Source: a virus
IMG/VR virus record: IMGVR_UViG_3300008952_000105
Span: 1 to 42,118 of that record
Strand: one strand, 5' to 3'
Length of the DNA: 42,118 nt
Every line of letters begins with the position of its first letter. Within the stretch, counting starts at the first letter, position 1. The notes below the pieces were generated by a model that was not told the DNA's origin, did no database searches, and saw nothing but the letters and a program-made list of their open reading frames with translations. Of the stretch, positions 7,875-15,856 are shown piece by piece. The position numbers and the translations under genes were made by a program.

Positions 7875-8450
7875 ATGGCGACTACACTTGAAATAATTAA
7901 TGGCATTTCACAAGTGCTGGCTAACTCTCACGACGGAGCATTGGATTCTGAAGGTGAACCAGTAAAGACAGGACTGAAGAGGGAAGAAGGAAACCCATTG
8001 GTGGACTCTAGGGTAATGGATGGTTTTTCCGTCCGTTTTAACGGAGATAGGTTGATAGTATCTTACCAGTGTGATTGCAAGCTCAAAGACATTCACAACA
8101 AAGACTTTGAATCTGATATCGAGTCGATGGTCAATGATGTTGTCAAATTTCTTAAAAAGGAGTTTAAAAAACTAACAGGAAATACTCTTTCTTTGTCAGA
8201 AGAAGGAGAGATTGAGGTCTTAGCGCAAAACATATCCAGAATAAGAACTACGGTTACTGCCAACAAAGTTTATAAGTTGTCCGGCGACTCCGATACTAAC
8301 GCGGAAGAGAGCAAGGACAGGTTAGACGACACCTTTAAGAAGTTTTTAGATCTAGGTAAGGCTGGTAGTAACAAATCAAAGTCAGATAATTATAAGCATT
8401 TTGATCCATTTAATCTGGAAGCTGGACAAAGAAACTCGAATCTAAAGTAA
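7875..8450 (+). CDS. Hypothetical protein upstream of TerL
   Basis: A 191-residue protein, GCGAGG 8 bases before the ATG. The first 65 residues read as alternating strands (SVRFNGDRLIVSYQC), followed by a helical part (SDIESMVNDVVKFLKKEFKK) and a polar, probably flexible C-terminus from about residue 150. No family is recognised. The position directly before large terminase is where a small terminase could sit. However, the usual helix-turn-helix N-terminus and oligomerisation coiled coil are not apparent, so I do not make that call. Confidence 0.5.
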   Translation: MATTLEIINGISQVLANSHDGALDSEGEPVKTGLKREEGNPLVDSRVMDGFSVRFNGDRLIVSYQCDCKLKDIHNKDFESDIESMVNDVVKFLKKEFKKLTGNTLSLSEEGEIEVLAQNISRIRTTVTANKVYKLSGDSDTNAEESKDRLDDTFKKFLDLGKAGSNKSKSDNYKHFDPFNLEAGQRNSNLK

Positions 8451-8454
8451 GTCT

Positions 8455-10041
8455 ATGACCTTCAAATTAACCAAGAAGGAAGTAATGAAAGAAATTGTCC
8501 GTTGCGGCAAGGATCCGAACTACTTTATAAATAATTATGCAAAAATAACTCACCCACAAAAGGGACTAATCCCCTTTAAGCTTTACGACTTTCAGGAAGA
8601 CTTAGTCAAAGACTATCTGGATCACCGATTTAACGTTATTTTAAAAGCTAGACAGTTGGGCATCTCCACTATCACTGCAGCCTATGTTGTGTGGTTGATG
8701 TTGTTCCACAGAGAAAAGAATGTCCTGGTAATCGCGACGAAGTTTGGAACAGCGTCAAACCTAGTAAAAAAAGTTAAGAACATACTGAAGAACGTGCCAG
8801 ATTTCTTAACAATAGCAACGGTCAGTGTTGACAATAGGACTTCGTTCGAACTTACGAACGGGTCTCAGATAAAAGCGTCATCCACCAGTGGGGACGCCGG
8901 CCGTTCAGAAGCTCTTTCTCTTCTTGTTATTGATGAGGCAGCCCACGTCGACGGACTAGACGACTTGTGGATGGGCTTGTACCCTACTTTGTCAACTGGT
9001 GGACGCTGTATCGCCCTATCCACTCCAAACGGTGTGGGTAATTGGTTTCACAAGACGTACATCGAAGCAGACCAAAGGCTAAATGATTTTTATGCAACTG
9101 TTCTACCCTGGGACCGTCACCCCGACAGAGACAAGGATTGGTTCGAAAAAGAAACAAAAAATATGTCCAGGAGAGAAATCGCACAAGAACTTGAGTGCAA
9201 TTTTAATATGTCGGGCGAGACTGTTTTCCACGGAGATGATATCGCTTGGATAGAAAATTTAATTAGAGAGCCAAAATACAGAACAGGTTTTGACAGAAAT
9301 TATTGGATATGGGAAGAGTTCGCCCCCGGCGAGGATTACCTAATATCTGCTGATGTTGCGAGAGGCGACGGTAGAGACTATTCAGTCTTTCATACGATAA
9401 AACTATCGACAATGGAGGTCATAGCGGAATATCAAGGAAAAGTAACGCCAGATGTATTTTCCGACATACTATATAATTCAGGGAGAGAGTACGGAAACTG
9501 TATGGTAGTTGTTGAAAATAATTCTGTCGGGTATGCTGTTCTTGAAAAGCTCCGAGAAAAAGGATATCCAAACGTTTATCACTCAATAAAATCAACTCAT
9601 GAGTACATCGACCAGATTAGAGCAGAAAATTTATCAAATGCGATTGCCGGATTTACAACTTCTTCCAAAACTAGACCATTAGTTATCGCTAAGATGGAGG
9701 AATTCATAAGAAATAAACTAATTAAAGTATATTCCACACGACTCTTGAACGAGATGAAGACTTTTGTGTGGAATAACGGAAAACCAGAAGCAATGAGGAG
9801 TTATAACGATGACCTCGTTATGGCTTGCGCGATAGGCTGCTGGATAAGGGACACAGCATTGGTAGAAAACCAGAGAAATACAGAATATAAGAGGGCGTGT
9901 TTGGATTCTATGATTGTCACGAATAATAGACTGGATACCACCATACCTGGTCAAAATACCTATAAAAACAAGAGTATTTTTGATAAAATACAGAAGACGA
10001 AGAGTCAACATGAGCAGTTCCCGTGGCTGTTTAAGGGATAA
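8455..10041 (+). CDS. terL: Terminase large subunit (gp17-like)
   Basis: A 528-residue protein. The ATPase domain has a Walker A variant KARQLGIST (64-72), like the SRQLGKTT form of T4 gp17, and Walker B LLVIDEAAH (D160/E161). The C-terminal RNase H-type nuclease has ISADVARGDGRDYS (D300), VVVENNSVG (E354) and YNDDLVMA (D452/D453), completing the metal-binding set. It powers headful-type DNA packaging through the portal and cuts the concatemer. Portal follows after 5 bases, the standard packaging arrangement. Length is slightly below T4 gp17 (610), mainly at the N-terminus. Confidence 0.95.
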   Translation: MTFKLTKKEVMKEIVRCGKDPNYFINNYAKITHPQKGLIPFKLYDFQEDLVKDYLDHRFNVILKARQLGISTITAAYVVWLMLFHREKNVLVIATKFGTASNLVKKVKNILKNVPDFLTIATVSVDNRTSFELTNGSQIKASSTSGDAGRSEALSLLVIDEAAHVDGLDDLWMGLYPTLSTGGRCIALSTPNGVGNWFHKTYIEADQRLNDFYATVLPWDRHPDRDKDWFEKETKNMSRREIAQELECNFNMSGETVFHGDDIAWIENLIREPKYRTGFDRNYWIWEEFAPGEDYLISADVARGDGRDYSVFHTIKLSTMEVIAEYQGKVTPDVFSDILYNSGREYGNCMVVVENNSVGYAVLEKLREKGYPNVYHSIKSTHEYIDQIRAENLSNAIAGFTTSSKTRPLVIAKMEEFIRNKLIKVYSTRLLNEMKTFVWNNGKPEAMRSYNDDLVMACAIGCWIRDTALVENQRNTEYKRACLDSMIVTNNRLDTTIPGQNTYKNKSIFDKIQKTKSQHEQFPWLFKG

Positions 10042-10046
10042 AACAC

Positions 10047-12020
10047 ATGGCAAGAAATAGAAATAGAAATAAAAACAATAAGAACCCGGTAAATCAAGAG
10101 CACACGCTTTTCAAAAAGTTAACAAAGCTCCTTTCAGGACCGATTGTTACGCATAGAACCCAGACAGCCAGAAGGCTAAGAAGAAGACAACTGGACAAGT
10201 ATGCGCGAAGATTTAGATCTGCCAGTGGTCAGCAATTTAAAAAGATTGAATACAATCCATTTGATAACCTTATGGCTTCTGCGATGCAGAACCAGAATAG
10301 GCTCGAAAGGTATGTGGACTTCGACCAGATGGAATACACGCCGGAAATAGCTTCAGCCTTGGACATCTATGCAGATGAGATGACAACATCCAGCAACTTA
10401 CAGCCACTACTGACAATAGATTGTCAAAACGACGAGATAAAGAATATTTTGGATTCGCTTTACTATAAAGTATTGAATTTAGAATTCAATCTGTTCGGCT
10501 GGTGTCGAACAATGTGTAAGTACGGCGACTTTTTCCTTTACATGGACTTAGACGAGATCATCGGAGTGAAAAGTGTTATAGGCTTACCCACCCAGGAAGT
10601 GGAAAGACTGGAAGGTGAAGACAAAACAAATCCAGACTACGTCCAATTTCAGTGGAACTCTGCAGGAATGACCTTTGAAAATTGGCAAATGGCTCACTTT
10701 AGGATTCTAGGCAATGACAAATATGCGCCCTACGGTACGTCCGCCTTAGAACCGGCAAGAAGAATCTGGAGACAGTTAACCCTTTTGGAAGATGCTATGA
10801 TGGCATACAGGATTGTTCGTTCGCCAGAGCGCAGAGTGTTTTATATTGACGTCGGCGCAATTCCTCCACAGGATGTTGAACAGTACATGCAAAAGGTCAT
10901 GACACAAATGAAGAGAAACCAGGTGGTTGATCCTTCAACCGGCCGCGTCGACCTTCGATATAATCCGATGTCAATAGACGAAGATTATTTCATCCCAGTC
11001 CGAGGAGAGGTATCTTCCAAGGTGGAGAATCTGCCAGGGGGTACTTACACTGGCGACATTGATGACGTAAAGTATCTTAGAGACAAATTATTTTCAGCGT
11101 TGAAGATCCCGCCTTCGTATCTTTCTCAGATTGAGGGCGCAGAGGAAGACAAGACGACGCTGGCACAAAAAGATATCAGATTTGCCAGGACAATACAAAG
11201 ACTTCAGAGGTCCGTAATTACAGAGCTGGAGAAAATTGGTGTTGTTCACCTTTATGTCTTGGGTTTTCGCGGAGAGGATCTTACCTCGTTTAAATTAAAA
11301 TTATCAAATCCTTCAAAGATAGCTGAATTGCAAGAACTGGAGCACTGGAAGGTGAAGTTCGACACAGCATCAGCAGCAACTGAGGGATTCTTCAGTAAGC
11401 GTTGGATAGCGACAAGGTTGTTTAATATGTCCGAGCAGGAGTTCTTGAGAAACCAGAGAGAAATGTTCTATGATAGGAAGCTTGACGCAGCCCTTGAGGT
11501 CGCCGGAGAAGCAGAGCAGGCAGAATTGATGCCCGCCGACGCAGGAGGCTTTGGGGAAGAGGAGCTTGGAGGAGAGGGAGATCTAGGCACGCCAGACATC
11601 GGAGGGGATGAAGAAGACCTCGGCGGCGATACCGGCGAAGCAGACACGGGCGAAGACGACGTTCTATTAGCTGCACCAGGCAAAAGAGATGATGATGTTG
11701 TAGGATCTAGGGGACGCACCAGGGCAGATAGAAAGAAGGAATATACCCCAGTCAAGAGAGACAAGAGGCAAAGCGGAGCGAGAAAGAGATCCTTAAACTC
11801 CAAATATTCCAGGGAAACAGCTTCATCCACAAGTAGAAATATCTTTAAAGGCTATGGTTTTGACGATCTTGCAGGTATGCAATCGATATCAAAGGGCATT
11901 TATGAGAACGAGGGCTCTAATTATGATAAGGAAGAACAGTTGATTACAGAGATAAATTCTGACATAAAGAGATTGATTGAAAATCTTGAGAAGAGGAAAA
12001 ATAATGAGACTAAAACATAA
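10047..12020 (+). CDS. gp20: Portal protein (gp20-like) with long charged C-terminal extension
   Basis: A 657-residue protein, against 524 in T4 gp20. A very basic N-terminus (about 1-55) precedes the portal body, with the T4-type segments MEYTPEIASALDIYADE (about residues 96-112) and IWRQLTLLEDAMMAYRIVRSPERRVFYIDVG (split around 235-270), and later KIPPSYLSQIEGAEEDK. After about residue 490 comes an acidic Gly/Glu/Asp-rich tract (about 495-545), then a basic Arg/Lys stretch and a helical end. The protein forms the dodecameric vertex for packaging and neck attachment. The extension is unusual; its role is unknown, and internal head or scaffold interaction is a guess. The 3' end overlaps the next gene by 17 bases. 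Confidence 0.93.
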   Translation: MARNRNRNKNNKNPVNQEHTLFKKLTKLLSGPIVTHRTQTARRLRRRQLDKYARRFRSASGQQFKKIEYNPFDNLMASAMQNQNRLERYVDFDQMEYTPEIASALDIYADEMTTSSNLQPLLTIDCQNDEIKNILDSLYYKVLNLEFNLFGWCRTMCKYGDFFLYMDLDEIIGVKSVIGLPTQEVERLEGEDKTNPDYVQFQWNSAGMTFENWQMAHFRILGNDKYAPYGTSALEPARRIWRQLTLLEDAMMAYRIVRSPERRVFYIDVGAIPPQDVEQYMQKVMTQMKRNQVVDPSTGRVDLRYNPMSIDEDYFIPVRGEVSSKVENLPGGTYTGDIDDVKYLRDKLFSALKIPPSYLSQIEGAEEDKTTLAQKDIRFARTIQRLQRSVITELEKIGVVHLYVLGFRGEDLTSFKLKLSNPSKIAELQELEHWKVKFDTASAATEGFFSKRWIATRLFNMSEQEFLRNQREMFYDRKLDAALEVAGEAEQAELMPADAGGFGEEELGGEGDLGTPDIGGDEEDLGGDTGEADTGEDDVLLAAPGKRDDDVVGSRGRTRADRKKEYTPVKRDKRQSGARKRSLNSKYSRETASSTSRNIFKGYGFDDLAGMQSISKGIYENEGSNYDKEEQLITEINSDIKRLIENLEKRKNNETKT

Positions 12021-12831
12021 TAAAAAGAGAAATACAGCGTTTGTTTACGAGGCACTTGTTAGAGAGTTAACGAAGAGTGCCGTCAAGAATGACAAAAATA
12101 AAATGAATAAGATTAAAGTAATAATCAAAGATCATTTTTCAAAAGATTCTGTTCTCAAGGAAGAGTTGGGAATTTACAAGTCTCTATATGAAACGTCCGG
12201 ATTGGATAGGGATCTAGCTGAGAGGGTTATGATGGAGGCAAAGATCGCATACTCTAGATTGGATAAGAAAAACATATTTAGAGAACAGAGTAATCTCATC
12301 AAAGTCATCAATAGATCTCTTGGCACCTCTGTGTATACGAATTTTGTCCCGAATTACAAAAATCTTGCAAGTATATACTCCATCTTTAGCGATTCTGCCG
12401 ATGTGAAGCAGAGAGTGCTGTTGGAGCAGAAGCTGGTAGAGTCATTATCAAGAGAAGAGAAGAAGCCAGAAGATAAGAGTCCTATCGATAATTTAATATA
12501 CAAGTCATTTGTGAAGAGATTCAACGAAAAGTATAAAAATCAATTAAATGAAAGCCAAAAGAATCTTTTAACCAGGTATGTAACTTCTTTTGTGGACGGA
12601 GGATTAGAACTCAAGGTCGCAATGAATGAAGAAATCGGAGCACTAAAAGAAAAGATATCCACAGCTACTGCTCACCCTCTAATATCTAAGGACAATAGCA
12701 TGAAAAAGAAGACAGAAAAGGTCCTTGAGCTTCTAGAGAGTTATAAGAACAAGGAAATCGACCTTGGGATGATAGAGGAGGTTTTGAAAATCCAAAGCCT
12801 AGTCGAAGAGTTGGAAGAAAATGACAGTTAA
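12004..12831 (+). CDS. Conserved hypothetical protein of the portal-protease interval
   Basis: The chosen start is the ATG at 12004 (MRLKHNKKRNTAFVYEAL), which follows GAGG by about 7 bases and overlaps the portal end. An in-frame ATG at 11977 would add 9 residues. The product is 275 residues, Lys/Glu-rich and almost entirely helical, ending in Glu/Asp. I recall the motif NTAFVYEALVRELTK next to portal genes of marine T4-type phages but know no function. The position equals the T4 interval holding prohead core genes 67/68, so an internal head or core role is plausible but unproven. The stop overlaps the next start. Confidence 0.6.
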   Translation: MRLKHNKKRNTAFVYEALVRELTKSAVKNDKNKMNKIKVIIKDHFSKDSVLKEELGIYKSLYETSGLDRDLAERVMMEAKIAYSRLDKKNIFREQSNLIKVINRSLGTSVYTNFVPNYKNLASIYSIFSDSADVKQRVLLEQKLVESLSREEKKPEDKSPIDNLIYKSFVKRFNEKYKNQLNESQKNLLTRYVTSFVDGGLELKVAMNEEIGALKEKISTATAHPLISKDNSMKKKTEKVLELLESYKNKEIDLGMIEEVLKIQSLVEELEENDS

Positions 12832-13429
12832 GATAAACATAACACCCTCAGAAGGTGTATCGGAGACGCTTCCGTCTGGGAATATAAAAATAAAGATTAT
12901 AGCTGAAGAGCCCGACCCGGTCACAGTTGAACTAGTAGCTCGTCGAGCCCTCAACGGTGATATAATGATAATGGACCACGACCTTGTCGATATAGTTATA
13001 TCACCCTCTAGGAAGAAGGTAACGACCTTTCCAAAAAAGCTAATGGAAAGAGAAATATACCCAGCTCAAGATCGATTCTATAAATTCATGAGAAAAAAGG
13101 GAGTAATTGACCCGTCAACCATCCAGGGGGGCAATGTTTTTTCATCCATGGAAGCAAAGATATATGATTCCGTACTCGAAGGTGTGGACTCTGTTCAGAG
13201 TGCAATTTTCGTGACGAGTCTTTTTTTAGAAGAAGAGAAGCCAGATATAATGGCTAGAAAACACTTGGATCACGATCTGATGACCCACATGCTTGATCCA
13301 GACGAAGAAGATAGTACAGAGTTAGGCGAGGTTCCACACTCTGACAGAAAGGGTTCGATGGATCACAGAACCAGACCGTATGGGTACCAATACATGTACT
13401 CGGTCCTAAGAGAAAGCGAGGAAAAGTGA
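12821..13429 (+). CDS. Hypothetical protein, head-assembly operon
   Basis: A 202-residue protein starting inside the previous gene (11-base overlap). The N-terminal half is beta-rich (VKINITPSEGVSET; GNIKIKIIAEE), with a central KKVTTFPKKL segment. Then comes a helical region (about residues 105-150) and an acidic/His-rich C-terminus (HLDHDLMTHMLDPDEED). No family is recognised. Its stop overlaps the next start as GTGA (13426-13429), so it is translated as part of the coupled head operon. Confidence 0.5.
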   Translation: MTVKINITPSEGVSETLPSGNIKIKIIAEEPDPVTVELVARRALNGDIMIMDHDLVDIVISPSRKKVTTFPKKLMEREIYPAQDRFYKFMRKKGVIDPSTIQGGNVFSSMEAKIYDSVLEGVDSVQSAIFVTSLFLEEEKPDIMARKHLDHDLMTHMLDPDEEDSTELGEVPHSDRKGSMDHRTRPYGYQYMYSVLRESEEK

Positions 13430-13776
13430 GCTTATTGTATTTTGCTTTATCTGCCTACGGTCTGACACAAATTTTAGTATACGGAAAAATATTTGAGAAA
13501 ATCCGCCCCTCCACAGGTTGGATCGGAGAACTCTTATCTTGTCCAATGTGCACAGGCTTTTGGGTGGGTATTCTTTTATGGGTTCTAAACGGAGAGACAA
13601 CACTATTTAGTTTTGACTATTCTCTTGTGACAGGGGTGCTCTTGGGATGCGTCAGCTCTGGTACTAGCTATGTCTTGAACATGCTTTTCGGAGATGACGG
13701 CATCAGGGTGTCTCACAAGGGTTTAGCAGTTTCAATGACTCGCAACAGAAGTAATGTTGTGAGAGTTAGGAGATAA
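13426..13776 (+). CDS. DUF1360-like small membrane protein
   Basis: A 116-residue protein beginning with GTG that overlaps the previous stop. It has hydrophobic segments at about residues 2-18, 42-57 and 66-86. The motif GELLSCPMCTGFWVGILL, centred on CPMC at about 38-41, resembles the CPxCxGFW signature of the DUF1360 family, a small membrane family of unknown function. A basic C-terminal tail (about 90-116) would be cytoplasmic. Its place between portal and prohead protease is unexpected for a membrane protein; it might link prohead assembly to the membrane, where T4 proheads form, but that is speculation. Confidence 0.6.
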   Translation: MSLLYFALSAYGLTQILVYGKIFEKIRPSTGWIGELLSCPMCTGFWVGILLWVLNGETTLFSFDYSLVTGVLLGCVSSGTSYVLNMLFGDDGIRVSHKGLAVSMTRNRSNVVRVRR

Positions 13777-13778
13777 AC

Positions 13779-13880
13779 ATGACACCTTTTGCTACCATTA
13801 GATGGTATATACGCCCAGTGGCTAACTGTTGTAAAGGATCAAGTATGATGCGGGTGGTCCCCGCACTAGGAGAATTATGA
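13779..13880 (+). CDS. 33-codon leader-like small ORF coupled to the prohead protease
   Basis: ATG at 13779 lies 6 bases after an AGGAG Shine-Dalgarno (13768-13772) and 2 bases after the previous stop. The frame runs 33 codons and ends in TGA that overlaps the protease ATG (ATGA, 13877-13880). The product starts MTPFATIRWYIRPV and has a Cys-Cys pair in the middle. The reading frame contains two perfect 6-bp hairpins (13793-13807 and 13849-13865). The strong ribosome site plus coupling argue that it is translated, as a tiny protein or as a leader controlling protease synthesis. No homolog is recognised. Confidence 0.45.
   Translation: MTPFATIRWYIRPVANCCKGSSMMRVVPALGEL
13849..13865 (+). promoter_or_regulatory. 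RNA hairpin directly upstream of the protease ribosome-binding site
   Basis: TGCGGG and CCCGCA form a perfect 6-bp GC-rich stem with a 5-base loop, ending 2 bases before the AGGAG (13868-13872) of the prohead protease gene. No T-run follows, so it is not a terminator. A second stem, TACCAT/ATGGTA with a 3-base loop, lies at 13793-13807. Both lie inside the 33-codon ORF and would be opened by translating ribosomes. Confidence 0.4.
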
Positions 13881-14473
13881 AGCTTTTAAGAGAATATTAT
13901 GAATTATGTGAAGGTGGTATATGCCAAGACCTCCTAACTGAAGACGAAAAGCGTCGAATCAGGGAAGAGGGAGCCATTTATCTTACGGGGGTTATGCAGT
14001 GCGCAAACGTCCAGAACGGTAATGGCAGGGTGTACCCCAGCAATGTTCTTATGAGAGAAGTAAAGAACTACAAGAAATTGGTGGAAGAGAGAAGGGCTCT
14101 AGGAGAGCTAGATCACCCTGACACTTCAGTAATTAATTTGGCAAATGCCTCGCACCTAGTGACGGAAGTCTGGGCCGACGGCGATAAGGTTATGGGAAAA
14201 ATTGAAGTTCTCAACACTCCATCAGGAAAAGTCTTGAAGGAACTCGTTAACGCAGGAGTCAAGCTGGGGATATCCTCCAGAGGAATGGGGTCAATAAGGG
14301 AAGAAAACGGACGCACGATAGTGGAAGACGATTTTCAATTGATTTGTTTCGATATGGTTTCCGATCCATCCACTCCAGGCGCTTTTATGATGACCGAGGC
14401 AAAGCAGCGGTCAAATATTTTCACGAAAGCAGATAAACTTAACAGAATTTTAAACGACATCATTAAAGAGTAA
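13877..14473 (+). CDS. gp21: Prohead maturation protease (gp21-like)
   Basis: A 198-residue protein. Features of the herpesvirus-assemblin-like phage proteases are visible: QNGNGRVYP near residue 50, the catalytic histidine in GELDHPD (H80) and the catalytic serine in GISSRGMGS (S133/S134). T4 gp21 cleaves scaffold, core and capsid proteins after [L/I]xE motifs during head expansion. It lies upstream of the scaffold and capsid genes. The ATG overlaps the stop of the 33-codon ORF, suggesting its level is set by coupling. The length is close to T4 gp21 (212). Confidence 0.92.
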   Translation: MKLLREYYELCEGGICQDLLTEDEKRRIREEGAIYLTGVMQCANVQNGNGRVYPSNVLMREVKNYKKLVEERRALGELDHPDTSVINLANASHLVTEVWADGDKVMGKIEVLNTPSGKVLKELVNAGVKLGISSRGMGSIREENGRTIVEDDFQLICFDMVSDPSTPGAFMMTEAKQRSNIFTKADKLNRILNDIIKE

Positions 14474-14476
14474 ATT

Positions 14477-14887
14477 ATGAAAAACGAAGATTTAAAAAAG
14501 GTACTAAAACCGCTGATCAAACAATGTATAAAAGAAGTGATCTTTGAAGAGGGCGTTCTTTCTGGCATAATTGCAGAGGTGGCTACCGGGCTTACCGCAA
14601 CAGCGGAACCACTGGTGGAAAAGAAGTCAGCACCCTCGACGAAAGCCCCTCGTCGATCAAAAACCAGAACAGAAGAAACGAAGAAGAAATTGTTTGAAGC
14701 TATTTCGAAGGACGCTTATAACGGAGTTAATCTTTTCGAAAACACAGAACCCTTAACTAGGGGTGGTACGCCCGGTCAAGATTCAACTCCGTCAAATCCG
14801 CTAGCATCGTATGCCCCAGACGATGCTGGAGTGAACATAGACGGAATTATGGATATAGCCGGTACCAACTGGTCTAAACTAATATGA
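14477..14887 (+). CDS. Hypothetical protein, possible prohead core component
   Basis: A 136-residue protein starting 3 bases after the protease stop. The N-terminus is an amphipathic helix (LKKVLKPLIKQCIKEVIFEE), the middle (about 45-75) is basic and probably disordered, and the C-terminus is Pro/Gly/Asp-rich, ending GTNWSKLI. No family is recognised. Small proteins between protease and scaffold in T4-type phages are often internal core proteins, which is the basis of the suggestion. Confidence 0.5.
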   Translation: MKNEDLKKVLKPLIKQCIKEVIFEEGVLSGIIAEVATGLTATAEPLVEKKSAPSTKAPRRSKTRTEETKKKLFEAISKDAYNGVNLFENTEPLTRGGTPGQDSTPSNPLASYAPDDAGVNIDGIMDIAGTNWSKLI

Positions 14888-14901
14888 AAGAGAGTTTATA
14901 A

Positions 14902-15135
14902 ATGTCTAAAAAGTCAGTAAATGTAGAAGTCTGGTCACAAACTAGGGGAAAAGAAGAGAACGAAAGGCTAATTAAGAAGTTCTGTAGAAAAGTCAAGAAA
15001 AACGGAGTACTGGACGTAATTAAGAAAAGGAGGTTTTTTGAAAAGCCTTCGGTTAAGAGAAAAAGAAAGCGGGAAAGGAAATTAAAAATAACCCGTGAAA
15101 TAACAGAGAAGCACAATGCCAAATTTAAAGATTAA
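14902..15135 (+). CDS. rpsU: Ribosomal protein bS21 homolog
   Basis: A 77-residue very basic protein. The core ERLIKKFCRKVKKNGVLDVI followed by KKRRFFEKPSVKRKRK aligns well with bacterial bS21, whose E. coli form reads [21 protein letters not shown] then RRREFYEKPTTERKR. bS21 sits on the 30S subunit near the anti-Shine-Dalgarno end of 16S rRNA and takes part in initiation. Phage-encoded bS21 is known from marine viruses and is thought to replace the host copy and bias translation. It is placed within the head-assembly operon, 11 bases before the next gene. The N-terminus (VNVEVW) is longer than in the bacterial protein. Confidence 0.88.
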   Translation: MSKKSVNVEVWSQTRGKEENERLIKKFCRKVKKNGVLDVIKKRRFFEKPSVKRKRKRERKLKITREITEKHNAKFKD

Positions 15136-15146
15136 GGAGACCCAAG

Positions 15147-15590
15147 ATGGCACATGACAGCACAGTTTACAAGCATACAAGTTGGGGCAGAACAAGAGGT
15201 CCCAAGAATTTAGCGGGCGCTAATGGAACTGCAGTGACGGTTTTAGCTCACGATGCACTCCCCGTTACTACGAATATTTCAACGGGTGCCGGAGCTAGAG
15301 ATGGCACTACCGGGTACGCAACACAAAATCAAAGATACTTATTTGTAACGGTTTCTGCCACCGCCAATGGAACACCTGGTCGAGATGTGGAAGTTTGGTG
15401 GTACATGCACGCCGCAGGCGTTTGGGCTTACAAAGAGACTCTGGACTGCGACAGCTTGACAGCAAGTACGTCAAAGACTTTTCAGGTTGATATTAATGGC
15501 GTTGATAGAGTTGCTTTTGTGAGAGACGCCGGCGCTTGGGGTGCCGAAAACCGCGCTCCAACAGTTGTTGCTGCTTGTTCGACTTTTTAA
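15147..15590 (+). CDS. Beta-rich putative virion protein
   Basis: A 147-residue protein with AAGGAG (15134-15139) 7 bases before the ATG, a strong ribosome site. The sequence is Ala/Thr/Gly-rich with alternating beta strands (RYLFVTVSATANG, VEVWWYMHAAGVWAYKET, KTFQVDINGVDRVAFV), few charges and no helix-forming stretches. This composition is typical of capsid decoration or fibre-tip domains. Its place in the head block suggests a capsid-associated protein, but I do not recognise the family. The stop overlaps the ribosome site of the next gene. Confidence 0.5.
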   Translation: MAHDSTVYKHTSWGRTRGPKNLAGANGTAVTVLAHDALPVTTNISTGAGARDGTTGYATQNQRYLFVTVSATANGTPGRDVEVWWYMHAAGVWAYKETLDCDSLTASTSKTFQVDINGVDRVAFVRDAGAWGAENRAPTVVAACSTF

Positions 15591-15601
15591 GGAGTGTTGT
15601 C

Positions 15602-15784
15602 ATGGCTAGGTCAAATATAAAGAAATCGGCGGACTACATAATAAAAACAAATGATGTCAAGCGCCAATATACTCCGATTGCTACAAAGCAAGGAGAAGAC
15701 ACAAAAGAAGTCTTGCAACCGCCCCCGTTTATTCTAGGCTTCAGGGGCGTACCTACCATAAGAATACGCACGAAAGCGGAGTAA
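15602..15784 (+). CDS. Small hypothetical protein
   Basis: The chosen start is the ATG at 15602, 7-8 bases after AAGGAG that overlaps the preceding stop; the open frame extends upstream to 15536 without support. The product is 60 residues, begins MARSNIKKSADYIIK, and has a Pro-rich centre (LQPPPFILGFRG) and a basic end. Unknown function; it is the last gene before a late-motif gap, so it probably closes the portal-protease operon. Confidence 0.55.
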   Translation: MARSNIKKSADYIIKTNDVKRQYTPIATKQGEDTKEVLQPPPFILGFRGVPTIRIRTKAE

Positions 15785-15815
15785 ATAATTTCCTGTCATT
15801 TAGAAAAATCTGTAA

Positions 15816-15822
15816 CTAATTA
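15816..15822 (+). promoter_or_regulatory. Late-promoter-like motif CTAATTA (before scaffold)
   Basis: CTAATTA within AACTAATTACTTTGAGA, 34 bases before the scaffold ATG at 15857. The flanking TTACTTTGAGA is close to the sequence before the gene at 23227. It would drive scaffold plus major capsid protein, ending at the terminator near 18722. The role is inferred from recurrence of the motif. Confidence 0.55.
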
Positions 15823-15856
15823 CTTTGAGATAAATTTCCATTTAAGGGGTTAGTAT

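Noticed and set aside
7875-8450. Small terminase subunit
   Set aside because: The position is right but the length, beta-rich N-terminus and lack of a helix-turn-helix or oligomerisation coiled coil do not support it.
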